45,668 nucleotides of DNA from Gammaproteobacteria bacterium (GTDB taxonomy: Bacteria; Pseudomonadota; Gammaproteobacteria; Pseudomonadales; Porticoccaceae), in contig JADJET010000012.1 of assembly GCA_016708925.1 (NCBI GenBank), positions 1 to 45,668 of the forward strand, read 5' to 3'. Below the pieces are notes generated by a model. It was not told the DNA's origin. It saw nothing but the letters and a program-made list of their open reading frames with translations, and searched no databases. The translations under genes were made by a program, and so were the position numbers. How positions within the stretch are numbered: position 1 is the stretch's first letter; every line of letters begins with the position of its first letter. Shown one piece after another: positions 21,478-29,995 of the stretch.

Positions 21478-22214
21478 CAGGCGGCGAGCCCCAGGTTGGC
21501 GCGCACCATGGCGTCCATCTCCGCCGGGCGCGGCGGGATGTCCCGGGTCAGCGCATCGACAAAGGCGGCCTTGTCCAGCGCCAGCGCCGGATTCCAGCGT
21601 TTCTCGAAGCCGAGGGTCGAGGACGGCTTGCCGGATAGTCCCGCACCGCAGACGCTGCCGGCCTGATGGCCGGGGGCAGATCTCGATCTCATCGGGCAAT
21701 TCAGAATCTGGCGTGCAGGCTGTCGTAAAGCGTGCCAGCCATTCCCCGTTCCCGGCCGGCGAGATCCGGCCGGCCGATGGCGCTGACGAACAGGGTATCG
21801 CCGGTCAGCGCGGAACCAGGGTGCCGCCTCGCGGCGCAGGTCGGTGACCAGCAGGCAGAGGCTGTCCGGCGTGTGGCCCGGCGTGTGCAGCACGCGGATT
21901 TGCACGTTGCCGACTTCGATCACCTGGTCGTCGGCGAGCGGCGTGAAGTCGAACTGCACCCGGCCGCGGTCGGACTCGTGCAGGCAGTAGGGCGCGCCGA
22001 CGCGCCGCGCCAGCTCGGGTCCGCCCGAGTAGTGGTCCGCATGGACGTGGGTATCGATGACGTGAGTGATGCGCACCTGGGCGCGCTCGGCCTCGGCGAT
22101 GAACCAGTCCTCGTCGCCCGCCACCACATCGACGGCCACCGCCTTGCCTTGGCCGGCGCAGCCGAAAAAGTAGGAAAGAGATGCTTCTTTGGTTGCGAGT
22201 TGTTTGAAAAACAT
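21477..22214 (-). CDS. Metallo-beta-lactamase-fold protein, persulfide dioxygenase (ETHE1)-like
   Basis: Non-haem iron enzyme of the ETHE1/glyoxalase II group, which oxidises glutathione persulfide to sulfite. The metal motif is THVHADH with His56, His58, Asp60 and His61; the third ligand region is LHTPGHTPDSL. The start MFFKQLATKEASLSYFFGC matches the F-x-Q-L-x-x-x-x-S-x-T-Y opening of ETHE1 relatives. Frameshifts near 21830 and 21690 disturb the middle; the end WNPALALDKAAFVDALTRD is in frame to TGA 21477. About 246 residues. An ArsR-rhodanese and a DsrE-like gene upstream support a sulfur role. Confidence 0.82.
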   Translation of the reverse strand: MFFKQLATKEASLSYFFGCAGQGKAVAVDVVAGDEDWFIAEAERAQVRITHVIDTHVHADHYSGGPELARRVGAPYCLHESDRGRVQFDFTPLADDQVIEVGNVQIRVLHTPGHTPDSLCLLVTDLRREAAPWFRADRRYPVRQRHRPAGSRRPGTGNGWHALRQPARQILNCPMRSRSAPGHQAGSVCGAGLSGKPSSTLGFEKRWNPALALDKAAFVDALTRDIPPRPAEMDAMVRANLGLAA

Positions 22215-22272
22215 GATGACCTCCTCAGAACATCAGATTGGAAAACGAGCTTTGGGGGTGCTCCGAAAACCG

Positions 22273-22562
22273 CTTGGTCGTCGTTCCCGCGCAGAACCGG
22301 CCTCCGCCTTCGTGGGGGCGGGAGCCCAAGGACATCAAGGCGTTCTGGATGCCCGCCTGCGCGCGGCTGTGTGAAAAGCCAACGGACGGCGCAAATGCCG
22401 GAAACACCCGTCGCAGGGTGGCATCGCCTTGCGTAGGGCGGATAAGCGCCAGCGCATCCGCCGTGATCGCGGCTCCGATCCCATCGGCGGGCGCGTAGCT
22501 CTCGGTGGGTGCGCTCGCTTACCCACCCTACGATGCCCTTTCACACAGCCTCCTGCGCGGGC
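22273..22562. repeat. Composite repeat: REP-like hairpin plus GGCTGTGTGAAAA element (copy A)
   Basis: The core at 22365-22550 starts GGCTGTGTGAAAA and ends with TTTCACACAGCC, its inverted partner, and carries a CCCACCCTACGATG segment near the right end. The left flank is a REP-like CGTCGTTCCCGCGCA hairpin region. Related copies lie at 29754-29898, 34050-34110 and 36888-37128. It separates the DsrE-like gene from the ETHE1-like gene. Confidence 0.7.
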
Positions 22563-22573
22563 ATGACGGGCTC

Positions 22574-22924
22574 CTAGAACACCAGAACCTTGTCTGCCGT
22601 GACGGTCCAGTCGGCGAGTTGGGCCAGCGTCGAGCGCGGCGCGCCCTCGATCAGGTCCGCATCCGGCAGGCCGCGGGCATCCATGCAGGTGCCGCAGACG
22701 CCCACTTCACCCTGGCGGGCGACCTTGCCCAGCATGAGTTGCAGGTTGTAATAGCCCTCCGGGACCTTCTGTCCGGCGCGGGCGCAGCCCACGGCATCGC
22801 CGAGAAGGAACACCCGCACCGCTTGATCCGCTCGCCCGACCAGCGCGCCGGCAAGGCGCAGCGCGTTGTACGCGCGTTCGCTGCCGTAGGGGCCGTCGTT
22901 GAGAATGAACAGAGTGCTTGCCAT
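22574..22924 (-). CDS. DsrE/DsrF-like sulfur-relay protein
   Basis: Small cytoplasmic protein (116 residues, intact) of the DsrE/F fold, a family involved in cysteine-based persulfide transfer. FILNDGPYGSERAYNALRLA is the family start, and VGVCGTCMDARGLPDADL carries two cysteines (C-G-T-C), one of them at the position normally used for sulfur transfer. ATG 22924 lies 24 bases downstream of the ArsR-rhodanese stop, so the two are likely co-transcribed. It may accept sulfur from the rhodanese domain encoded next door; that is inference. Confidence 0.88.
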   Translation of the reverse strand: MASTLFILNDGPYGSERAYNALRLAGALVGRADQAVRVFLLGDAVGCARAGQKVPEGYYNLQLMLGKVARQGEVGVCGTCMDARGLPDADLIEGAPRSTLAQLADWTVTADKVLVF

Positions 22925-22948
22925 GGATGCCTCCGGGTTAGTAACCGA

Positions 22949-23618
22949 TCAGGCCGCTGCGACGCGCGCCAGCGGCAGCCCCGCTGCCTGCCATTCACTC
23001 ACACCGTCGCGCAGCTTGCGCGCGCGGTAGCCCCGGGCGGTGAGCAACCGCACCGCGGTGTCGGCGAACACACAGAAAGGGCCGCGGCAGTAGGCGACGA
23101 TGTCCTTGTCCGCAGGCAATTCCGCCAGCCGCGCTTCGAGCTCCGCCAGCGGCAGCGAGCGCGCAAAGGGCAGATGCGCGCTGTCGTACTCGTCGCGGGG
23201 ACGCACGTCGATGACGACGATCGCGCCGCTGCGCCCGCGCCAGCAGTGCTTCCTGCGCGGTCGCCACCAGGGTTTCGGGAGCGCCGGCCATCGCGTGCAG
23301 GGCAACCCGCAGTTCCGCGAGATGCGTCTCCGCCACGTCGCGCAACCGCACCCAGAGCTGCGCGACATCCGGCCCGCTCAGGCGATACCACCGGTATTTG
23401 CCGTCGCGTCGGTTTGCGACCAGGCGGGCAGCGCCAAGTGCTTTCAGATGGGCGCTGGCCAGCTTCAGGTCGATGGCCAGCGCTGCGGCCAGCATTTCGA
23501 CGGTTTTTTCGCCCTGGGCGAGCAGTTCCAGCAGCTCCAGCCGCTTGGGGCTCGCCAGCGCCTTGCCGATGCGCGCGACCTGTTCGTAGAGCGGGTCTTT
23601 CATGGTACGGGTTGTCAT
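22949..23618 (-). CDS. ArsR-family regulator fused to a rhodanese domain
   Basis: Two-domain protein of about 222 residues. Residues 1-100 are an ArsR winged helix (KRLELLELLAQGEKTVEML, then LKLASAHLKALGAARLV as recognition region, then RDGKYRWYRL wing). The rhodanese domain runs from VVIDVRPRDEYDSAHLPFAR to the C-terminus, with the active loop C-R-G-P-F-C. A frameshift at about 23225 separates the domains. ArsR-rhodanese fusions are known as sulfur-responsive regulators; the rhodanese Cys may sense persulfide or transfer sulfur. It is first in a minus-strand operon with the DsrE-like, ETHE1-like and MFS genes and probably autoregulates it. The AT-rich stretch just upstream (23619-23655) is the likely promoter. 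Confidence 0.88.
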
Positions 23619-23711
23619 GGGAAAACAATCTAATGATTGTTGGAATGTAAGTCAACGACGGGAATCGACCCGGATGGCGTGGACAGGCTCCGGCAGCGCG
23701 TTGAAAACCGG

Positions 23712-24791
23712 CTAAAACCACCCCTTGCGCCTGAAGTAGAGCCCCATGGCGCCCGCCACCGCGACCATGATCCCGAGCGCCATGGGGTAGCCGAAGTACC
23801 AGTTGAGTTCCGGCATCGCCAACGGGCTCGCGGCCGGGTTGCCGTTGCCGAAATTCATGCCGTAGAGCCCGGCGATGAAGGTCAGCGGCATGAAGATGGT
23901 GGCGATCACGGTGAGGGTGCGCATCACGTCGTTCATGCGGTAGCTCAGGCTCGACAGATAGATGTCCATCAGGCTGGTGATCATGTCGCGGTAGTTTTCC
24001 AGCAGGTCCATCACCTGAATGGCGTGGTCGTGGCAGTCGCGCAGATAGAGGCGGGTGTGCTCATCGATGAGGTTGTTTTCTTCGCGCAGGATGGCGCTCA
24101 CCAGATCCCGCTGCGGCCACAGCATGCGGCGCAGTACCAGCAGGTTGCGGCGCAAATGATGAATGGTTGTGACGGTGTCGCGGGAGGGGCTGTCGAGCAC
24201 GGCCTCTTCCAGATGTCTCGATTTCCTCGCCGAGTTTTTCGAGCACCGGAAACCCGCATCGATCACCAGATCGAGCACGGCGTAAAGCAGATAGCCCACC
24301 GGATAACCGCGGATCAGGCTGGACTCGGCGTGCAGGCGTTTGCGCACGGGTTCGAAAGGGTCCTCGCCATTGCTGGTGAAAGTGACGAGAAAACCGGGGC
24401 CAAGGAAGATGCTGACCTGGTCGATATGAACTTCATTGTCCGCGCTGCGCGGCAGTGCGGCGATCAGAAAATAATGTTCGGGATGCGGATCGAACTTGGG
24501 CCGCTGACCGATGTTCTGCACGTCTTCCAGCGCGAGCGGATGCAAACCAAATTTCTGTCCCAGTTGTTTCAGCATCGTCGGCGACGGCGTGCCCTGGATA
24601 TGAATCCAGGTGGCGGCGGGAGTTTTCAGATAGGGCAGACAGTCGTCCAGTGACTCGACGGCGATCTCCTTGCAGCGCTCGGCGGTGTACTCCAGCAGCC
24701 GGATGCGGGCCGGCGCAGCGCCTTCCGCGGCCGGTAGCAGCGTGCCGGGCGGGGTGCCCGGCGGATGGTAGCGTTTGACGATCTTGCGCAT
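23712..24791 (-). CDS. corA: CorA-family magnesium/cobalt transporter
   Basis: Pentameric Mg2+ channel of the inner membrane, about 359 residues. A large cytosolic domain (LPYLKTPAATWIHIQGTP, LHPLALEDVQNIGQRPK) leads to two C-terminal helices; the pore signature G-M-N is at about 312-314 in AGLYGMNFG, and the tail RRKGWF is positively charged. A frameshift near 24220 interrupts the stalk helix region. ATG 24791 (MRKIVKRYHPPG) is taken as start because it begins the conserved part; upstream ATGs at 24821 and 24845 are possible. It has no evident operon partner. Confidence 0.9.
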   Translation of the reverse strand: MRKIVKRYHPPGTPPGTLLPAAEGAAPARIRLLEYTAERCKEIAVESLDDCLPYLKTPAATWIHIQGTPSPTMLKQLGQKFGLHPLALEDVQNIGQRPKFDPHPEHYFLIAALPRSADNEVHIDQVSIFLGPGFLVTFTSNGEDPFEPVRKRLHAESSLIRGYPVGYLLYAVLDLVIDAGFRCSKNSARKSRHLEEAVLDSPSRDTVTTIHHLRRNLLVLRRMLWPQRDLVSAILREENNLIDEHTRLYLRDCHDHAIQVMDLLENYRDMITSLMDIYLSSLSYRMNDVMRTLTVIATIFMPLTFIAGLYGMNFGNGNPAASPLAMPELNWYFGYPMALGIMVAVAGAMGLYFRRKGWF

Positions 24792-25269
24792 GGGAACGGC
24801 TCTGGTCGCGGCGGGGTTCATCATAGCCAAAACCGCGCGGTGCATGACCGCTCGCGTTGACGTCAGCGCTTGCCAGGCTGCCCCGGCTATGGCGCCGCGC
24901 TACAGCCTTGTCGAGCGAGTCCGTAACGGTGCCGACGCGTCAGCGCGCTCGAGTCTGACGGGGGGCTGCCCGGGTTGCGCTGGACTCAATGCGGCTGCGC
25001 TGCCGTTCGTCAACATGTCCGACGAAAAAAGCCAGGATCAATCCAGCGCAAGCCGAAATAATGGTCGCGCTGACGCGCAGAGTGTGGAGCGATTGACAGA
25101 CTCGCACTGAGATTGATGGGGCCAGCGCCCTTGCGACGGCGCGGCCAGCGAATCTTCAGGCGGTGTTCATCCGGTGTGTTAACCGCCACGACGCAGGAGT
25201 AGTCTTTGACCGACCGGCGCGGTACCCGCCGCGGTGCCGCACGATACCCCATTCATCCGCTGAGAATCG
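24792..25269. other. Gap upstream of corA and the glutathione S-transferase gene
   Basis: This 478-base stretch holds only short, mutually overlapping frames with no recognisable protein and no clear RNA structure. It should contain the divergent promoters of corA and the GST gene. Confidence 0.4.
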
Positions 25270-25573
25270 ATCGCGAAACTCTATTACTTCCGGCGCCTGT
25301 TCGCTCGGTCCCGCTACGGCGCTGCGCGAAGCTGGGCTCAATGTCGAACTCGAGAAAGTCGATCTCGCCAGCAAGAAGACCGAGACCGGCATTGGGATTT
25401 CACCACCATCAATCGAAAGGCTCCGTGCCGTGTCTGCGGCTGGACAACGGCGAATATCTCACCGAATGCGCGGTGCTGTTGCAGTGGATCGCGGATCAGA
25501 AGCCGGGCAGTGGTCTGGCGCCGGCGGCCGGCACGCCCGAGCGCTACCGCCTGATGGAAACGCTCAATTTTAT
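25270..25573 (+). pseudogene. Glutathione S-transferase, 5' part, split by an ISL3-family element
   Basis: N-terminal thioredoxin-like domain of a GST: K-L-Y-Y-F, then GACSLGPATALREAGLNVELE, VDLASKKTETG, GSVPCLRLDNGEYLTECAVL and the beginning of the helical domain up to L-N-F. Frameshifts fall near 25292 and 25395. No ATG fits the start; the codon at the right place (25270) reads ATC, perhaps a base error. The reading frame is then cut by the insertion sequence and resumes at 26871, so no full-length product can be made. Confidence 0.8.
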
Positions 25574-26870
25574 GGGTCTTCCCCAATCATAGTGGGTAGA
25601 TTAGCCTGACGGCCCGCGAGAGACACAGTTATACAGCCAGATACTGGGCATCGCGAAGCCGTGGAAAGTGACCGGAGTGCAGGTCTCGCTGGTCGACGAT
25701 GAAGTGGAAGTGGCCGTGGACCACGGGGCGGGCCAATTGGTGTGCCGTCAGTGCGGCAAGCCGTGACCCCGGCTACGACAAGCGGGTTCGACGCTGGCGC
25801 CATCTGGACACCTGCCAGCTAAAGACCGTGCTGGAGGCGGACGTGCCGCGGGTGCAGTGTCCGGAGCACGGCGTGGTCACGATCCGGGTGCCGTGGCGGA
25901 ACCGGGCAGTGGCTTCACGGCGCTGTTTGAAGCGCTGGTGATCAACTGGCTACTGAAAGTGGCGTCGATCAGCGCGTGGTAGCGGATCGTCTGCGGCTGA
26001 GCTGGAACGCCGTGGACGGCATCCTGCAGCGGGCGGTGAAGCGTGGGATGTCCCGGCGCGGGGGGTTGGCGACGAAATTGAGCGTGGATGAAACCGCGTA
26101 CCGCAAGGGTCATGACTACATCACCGTGGTCACCGACCAGGAGCAAGGCGTGGTACTTCGCGTGGCGGAGAACCGGGAGACCCACAGTCTGGGAGAGTTC
26201 TATGAGCTGCTGTCGGAGGCGCAGAAGTCCGGTATCGAGAGCGTGTGCATGGACATGTGGCCCGGCGTACATTCGCGCGACCCGGATGCGCTCGCCGATG
26301 CCGATCACCGGATCGCCTTTGATCGCTTTCATGTTGCACAGTATCTGGGGAAGGCGGTGGATCAGGTACGCCGCCAGGAGCACCGGCGCTTGCTCGACAG
26401 GGCGATGCGCGCCTGAAGGGCAGCAAATACCAGTGGTTGCGTAACCGGAGCACGATGGACTGGCACCAACAGCGCGGTTTTACGGCGCTGCGAAAAGCGT
26501 CGCTGAAGACTGCCCGCCTGGGCGATCAAGGAGTTGCTACCCCGGCTGTGGGGCTACCAGAGCCGCACCTGGGCCCATAAAGGCTGGCAGCGCTTGCTCA
26601 ACTGGATGGCGCGCAGCCGCCTCAGCCGATGCAGCAGACGGCCAAGACGCTGAAAAACATCTCTGGGGCATTCTCAACGCCGTGCTTCTGGGCGTGGACA
26701 ACAGTCACGCGGAGAGCATGAACAGTCGCATCAAAACCGTGAAGGTCCGCGCCCGGGGATTTCGCAACAAACAACGTTTCCGCAACGCGATTTACTTCCA
26801 CCTGGGTGGACTACAGCTCTACCCTGACGGAATCAAGGGCTAATCTACCCACCATGATTGGGGAAGACCC
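25574..26870 (+). mobile_element. ISL3-family insertion sequence, 1297 bp, inside a GST gene
   Basis: The ends are 33-bp inverted repeats with one mismatch: 25574-25606 begins GGGTCTTCCCCAATCAT, and the reverse complement of 26838-26870 begins the same way. The flanks AATTTTAT (25566-25573) and GATTTTAT (26871-26878) are an 8-bp target duplication with one difference; 8 bp is the ISL3 norm. Joining the flanks restores an uninterrupted GST frame (L-N-F-I-A-T-E). The element carries one transposase gene. Confidence 0.93.
25622..26843 (+). CDS. ISL3-family transposase, frameshifted
   Basis: DDE-type transposase. An N-terminal zinc-finger region (LVCRQCGK, then VQCPEHGVVTIRVPW) precedes the catalytic core: LSVDETAYRKGHDYITVVTD with the first Asp, SVCMDMWPGVHSRDPDALA with the second, then FDRFHVAQYLGKAVDQVRR, and GVDNSHAESMNSRIKTVKVRARGFRN with the catalytic Glu. 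The end is LQLYPDGIKG at TAA 26843, within the right inverted repeat. Shifts near 25765, 25905, 26405, 26520 and 26660 split it. No standard start is visible; the coding begins near Q-L-Y-S-Q-I-L-G at about 25627. As given it could not make an active enzyme, but the breaks may be sequencing errors. Confidence 0.85.
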
Positions 26871-27182
26871 GATTTTATCGCTACCGAGCTGCACAAGGGT
26901 TTTGGCCCCCTGTTCAATCCCGCGCTGCCGGACGCAGCCAGAAAAATCGCCCTGGAAAATCTCCAGGGGCGGCTGGGTTATGCCAATCAGCAACTGGCCG
27001 GCAAGCAATTCCTGATGGGGAGCGGGTTTACGGTGGCGGACTGTTATCTCGCCACCGTGCTCGGCTGGGCGGGGTTCCTGAAGATCGACCTGGCGCCCTG
27101 GCCCAATCTCGGCGCCTACCTGGGCCGGGTGATGGCGCGCCCGGCAGTGCAGGCGACGCTGCCAGGCCGAGGGCTGGGTTAG
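26871..27182 (+). pseudogene. Glutathione S-transferase, 3' part
   Basis: The frame resumes after the insertion sequence with F-I-A-T-E-L-H-K-G-F-G and continues through the GST C-terminal helical domain: LFNPALPDAARKIALENLQG, LMGSGFTVADCYLATVLGWA (the conserved S-x-A-D N-capping box is T-V-A-D here), WPNLGAYLGRVMARPAVQAT and a stop at 27182. Together the two parts encode about 200 residues, a normal GST length of the plasmid-like beta type. Confidence 0.85.
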
Positions 27183-27370
27183 CTGGTCGGGTTCCCGTGC
27201 CGACTATCCGCGGCGCCGATCCGGATTTGATAGGGCGCACAGACGACCGGACAACATGGCAAACCTCCGCTGCGGGCCGGGTTGAGGTGCCAGCATATTG
27301 TGAAAGTGCTCCATGACACGCAGCGCTCGCGCGAACCACCGCGACAATCCGCTGCGCGGATCGCTGGCAC

Positions 27371-27976
27371 TCAGCGCATCAACTGCCGGAATATTTCTAC
27401 AAGCCACCCACTGTAGTCCGATGCCAGGTATCCGAGACCGGCAAGATTGAGTCCGACGGTAACCCGGAAGACCGCACGGAACGATTCCTTGCTCGATTTA
27501 TGCCGAAGCAGTTGCTGGGCGTACAGTGCTCCCGGCCAGCCGCCAGCCAGTGCCAACAGGTGCAGCCTGCGCTCCGGAGTGCGCTGTCGCCCGTTCTGTG
27601 CTGCTTCCTTGTCGATGAAGTAAAAGCAGAAAGTCAGAGCACTCATGCCCAGGTACAGCCAAAGGACGGGCGACGAATATATCCCGAGCGCGACGCCGCC
27701 GGCCAACGCCACCAGGAAAAAAAGCGCTGCCATAAGCGCCCTGGATGCCGAGCCAAGCGCAAACTTTGCTGTGAGAAATTGCACGTGCTCGGCTTTTATG
27801 CGGCCCTGACTGTCGCGGGATTCCAGGTAGCTGACTTCATCGCCGTTGGCCGGCCTGCGCGTGCCGCCGTGAAAGGTCTTGATGTGAACGAAGGCCTGTT
27901 TGCCGCCATCTGAGGGCTCAATGAACCCGAAACCCTTGTCGTCTTTCCAGCGCACGACTTTTCCCTGTTTACGCAT
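27371..27976 (-). CDS. Cold-shock domain protein fused to DUF1294 membrane domain
   Basis: Intact 201-residue protein. Residues 1-65 are a cold-shock nucleic-acid-binding domain with the RNP1 motif D-K-G-F-G-F-I and the second motif V-F-V-H-like AFVHIKTF. Then come two or three membrane helices (LMAALFFLVALAGGVALGIY, LWLYLGMSALTFCFYFIDK) and the DUF1294 signature RRTPERRLHLLALAGGWPGA with QQLLRHKSSKESFRAVFR. This fusion is a known domain order. The ATG at 27976 overlaps the TAA of the upstream hepT remnant (TAATG), so it may be translated with the toxin-antitoxin transcript. No function has been shown for the family as far as I know. Confidence 0.9.
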   Translation of the reverse strand: MRKQGKVVRWKDDKGFGFIEPSDGGKQAFVHIKTFHGGTRRPANGDEVSYLESRDSQGRIKAEHVQFLTAKFALGSASRALMAALFFLVALAGGVALGIYSSPVLWLYLGMSALTFCFYFIDKEAAQNGRQRTPERRLHLLALAGGWPGALYAQQLLRHKSSKESFRAVFRVTVGLNLAGLGYLASDYSGWLVEIFRQLMR

Positions 27977-28041
27977 TATTTTTCCCTGGGCCGCAGGCAG
28001 CGTTCGATACTGACTTTCTTGTGCAGTACCACATCGCTCAT
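27976..28041 (-). pseudogene. HepT toxin N-terminal remnant, 21 codons
   Basis: Directly overlapping the stop of the nucleotidyltransferase gene (ATGA) an ATG at 28041 opens MSDVVLHKKVSIERCLR followed by P-R-E-K and TAA. This matches the first 17 or so residues of DUF86/HepT toxins, which begin M-x-D-V-x-L-x-K-x-x-x-I-E-R-C. The remaining 110 residues, including the R-x4-H-x-Y RNase motif, are absent, and the cold-shock gene starts in the last codon. A truncation by deletion is the simplest reading. Confidence 0.7.
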
Positions 28042-28451
28042 GGCGCGAGAAAACTCCCGCTGCGCAGCCCTTCGGCGACGATGCGGGCACGCTCCTGATT
28101 CAGCTTCTGATAAAGCGCGAGTGCCAGTAGCTCGAATTCATCGGCCAGCAGGGCATCGGTGCAAAACATGCGCGTGCCGGTGACGACGATCTGCGCCTGA
28201 AGCACGGCGGGCGCCAGCCGCAGATTGATCAAGTCCACGTCGCGGGACAGGGCGGCTTCGAGTGCCAGGTGCAGATCGCCGAGTGCCAGAGTTCCGGCGC
28301 GACGGGCGCTGTCCGGTGGCAGCAGCAGCGCGATGTCCAGGTCGCTGTCGGTCCGCTCGTACGCGGTCCCGGCAGAGCCGAAGCGGTAAATCGCCTGGAC
28401 ATCTGGATAGTGCTGGCGCACCAGTTTCTGGATCGCTTGATCGTTCTTCAT
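28038..28451 (-). CDS. MntA-like minimal nucleotidyltransferase (orphan antitoxin)
   Basis: 137-residue protein with the MNT signature G-S-A-G-T-A-Y-E-R-T-D-S-D-L-D (GS-x10-DxD) at about 25-39. In MntA-HepT pairs this enzyme AMPylates a tyrosine in the HepT active site and so silences the toxin. The gene is intact, starts at ATG 28451, and overlaps the start of a truncated hepT by four bases, so it now lacks a functional partner next door. It sits between an acyl-CoA dehydrogenase gene and the cold-shock gene on the same strand. Confidence 0.88.
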   Translation of the reverse strand: MKNDQAIQKLVRQHYPDVQAIYRFGSAGTAYERTDSDLDIALLLPPDSARRAGTLALGDLHLALEAALSRDVDLINLRLAPAVLQAQIVVTGTRMFCTDALLADEFELLALALYQKLNQERARIVAEGLRSGSFLAP

Positions 28452-28488
28452 GTCGCGTTTCTGCTGGTTCCGGTTTCGAGTCCGGCTT

Positions 28489-29648
28489 TCAGCTTACCAC
28501 CACCGATCGCTTGGCGATCTCCTCCAGCATCACTTCCGTAGCGCCGCCACCGATGCTCTGCACGCGCGCGTCGCGGCTCATGCGCTCGATGGCGCTTTCG
28601 CGGATGTAGCCGAAGCCGCCGTGGAATTGCAGGCAGGTGTACATGACTTCGTTCACCAGTTCGCAGCAATAGGCTTTGGCCATCGACACTTCCTTGACCG
28701 CGTCCTCGCCCTGGGCATCGAGCCAGGCGGCGTGGTAGGTCAGTTGCCGTCCCGCTTCGACCTTGGCCTGCAACATGGCGAGGCGCTGACGGATCGTCTG
28801 CTTGTCCCACAGGGTGGCGCCGAAGGCTTTGCGTTCCTGCACGTATTGCAGCGTCATTTCCAGCGCTTTCGCGGCTTCGCCCATGGATTGCGCGGCGAGC
28901 ACGGTGCGCTCGTTCTGGAAGTTGCGCATGATCGAATAGAAACCTTTGTTCAACTCGCCCAGGATGTTCTCGCGCGGCACGCGGCAGTTGTCGAATACCA
29001 GCTCGGCGGTGTCGGAGCAGCGCCAGCCCTGCTTGTCGAGGGCGCGGCCGACGCTGAAGCCGGGCGTACCTTTCTCGACGATGAAGATGGTGATGCCGCG
29101 CGAGCTTTTGACCTGGGTGTCGGTCTTGGCAGCGATGAAATAGATATCGCCCTTGACGCCGTTGGTGATGAACATCTTGCTGCCGTTCAGCACATAGTGA
29201 TCGCCGTCTGCCACCGCCGTGGTGCGGATGCCGGCGACATCGGAACCCGCGTCGGGTTCGGTCACGCCCACCGCGCAGATTTTGCGGCCCGCGATCAGGT
29301 CGGGAAAGTATTTGTCCTTCTGTGCCTTGTTGCCGAAGTTGGCCAAGTGCGGCGAGGCCATGTCGGTATGCACGGTGACGGTGACCGCGAAACCGCCGAA
29401 GGTGGAGCGGCCCAGTTCCTCGGCGAGGATCACGCTGCCCAGCGTATTCATGTTGCTGCCGCCGTATTCCTCGGGGTAGCGGATGCCGAGAAAACCGAGG
29501 TCGCCCATTTTTTCAGCACCGCGCGCGGCACGAAGCCATCGAGTTCCCAGGCTTCGGCGTGGGGCACCACTTCCTGTTCCACAAAGCGGCGGATCTGCTC
29601 GCGCAGCATGTTTTGTTCGTCGGAAAAATACAGTTGGTTGATGGTCAC
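28489..29648 (-). CDS. Acyl-CoA dehydrogenase
   Basis: FAD-dependent dehydrogenase, about 386 residues. N-terminal helical domain (FSDEQNMLREQIRRFVEQEV), then the beta domain with ICAVGVTEPDAGSDVAGIRT and VLNGSKMFITNG, then the C-terminal helices with ERKAFGATLWDKQ and LQFHGGFGYIRESAIERM. In place of the medium-chain enzyme's catalytic Glu the late loop reads S-I-G-G-G-A-T, while N-E-R-T-V-L-A at about residue 247 carries the Glu position used by isovaleryl- and long-chain enzymes. One frameshift near 29510 separates the first 47 residues. Start is GTG 29648. The carboxylase genes upstream on the same strand suggest a branched or terpenoid acyl-CoA substrate, which remains inferred. Confidence 0.9.
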
Positions 29649-29699
29649 GTTCGGGCCTCGCTCAATGGTTCGATGGAACGGAAATAGTACTAGTGCCAC

Positions 29700-29990
29700 G
29701 GCACACAAATTTCGACATATTTACCAGCCGTCGTCATTCCCGTGCGACCGCCACGGATGGCGGAAATGCTGGAAACACAGACTGTAGGGTGGGCAAAGCG
29801 CAGCGTGCCCACGCGGAGCTCCGCCCGGCACCGCGCCCTGTCCCGCGTGGGCACGGCCTATCGGCCTTTGCCCACCCTACGACGCTTTTTCACACAGTTT
29901 TGCACACGAGAATCCAGCCCCGACTCCCCGACAGCCGCAGGATTTCCGGGCAAAAACTGGATGCCTGCCCTCGGCTTCCCGGCCATGACG
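29700..29990. repeat. REP-like and GGCTGTGTGAAAA-family repeat (copy B), otherwise empty
   Basis: The gap between the dehydrogenase and carboxylase genes contains ATGGCGGAAATGCTGGAAAC (from 29758) and TAGGGTGGGCAAAG, then the mirrored CTTTGCCCACCCTACGA, and a right end CTTTTTCACACAG at about 29898. The left GGCTGTGTG end is missing, so this copy is truncated. No gene is seen. Confidence 0.65.
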
Positions 29991-29995
29991 TTGCC

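Noticed and set aside
20431..21666. 411-residue plus-strand frame opposite the MFS gene
   Set aside because: The opposite strand holds clear MFS motifs; this frame is rich in Gln, His and Ala with no family match.
23637..24653. 338-residue plus-strand frame opposite corA
   Set aside because: His- and Gln-rich composition without domains, exactly antisense to CorA motifs; a shadow frame.
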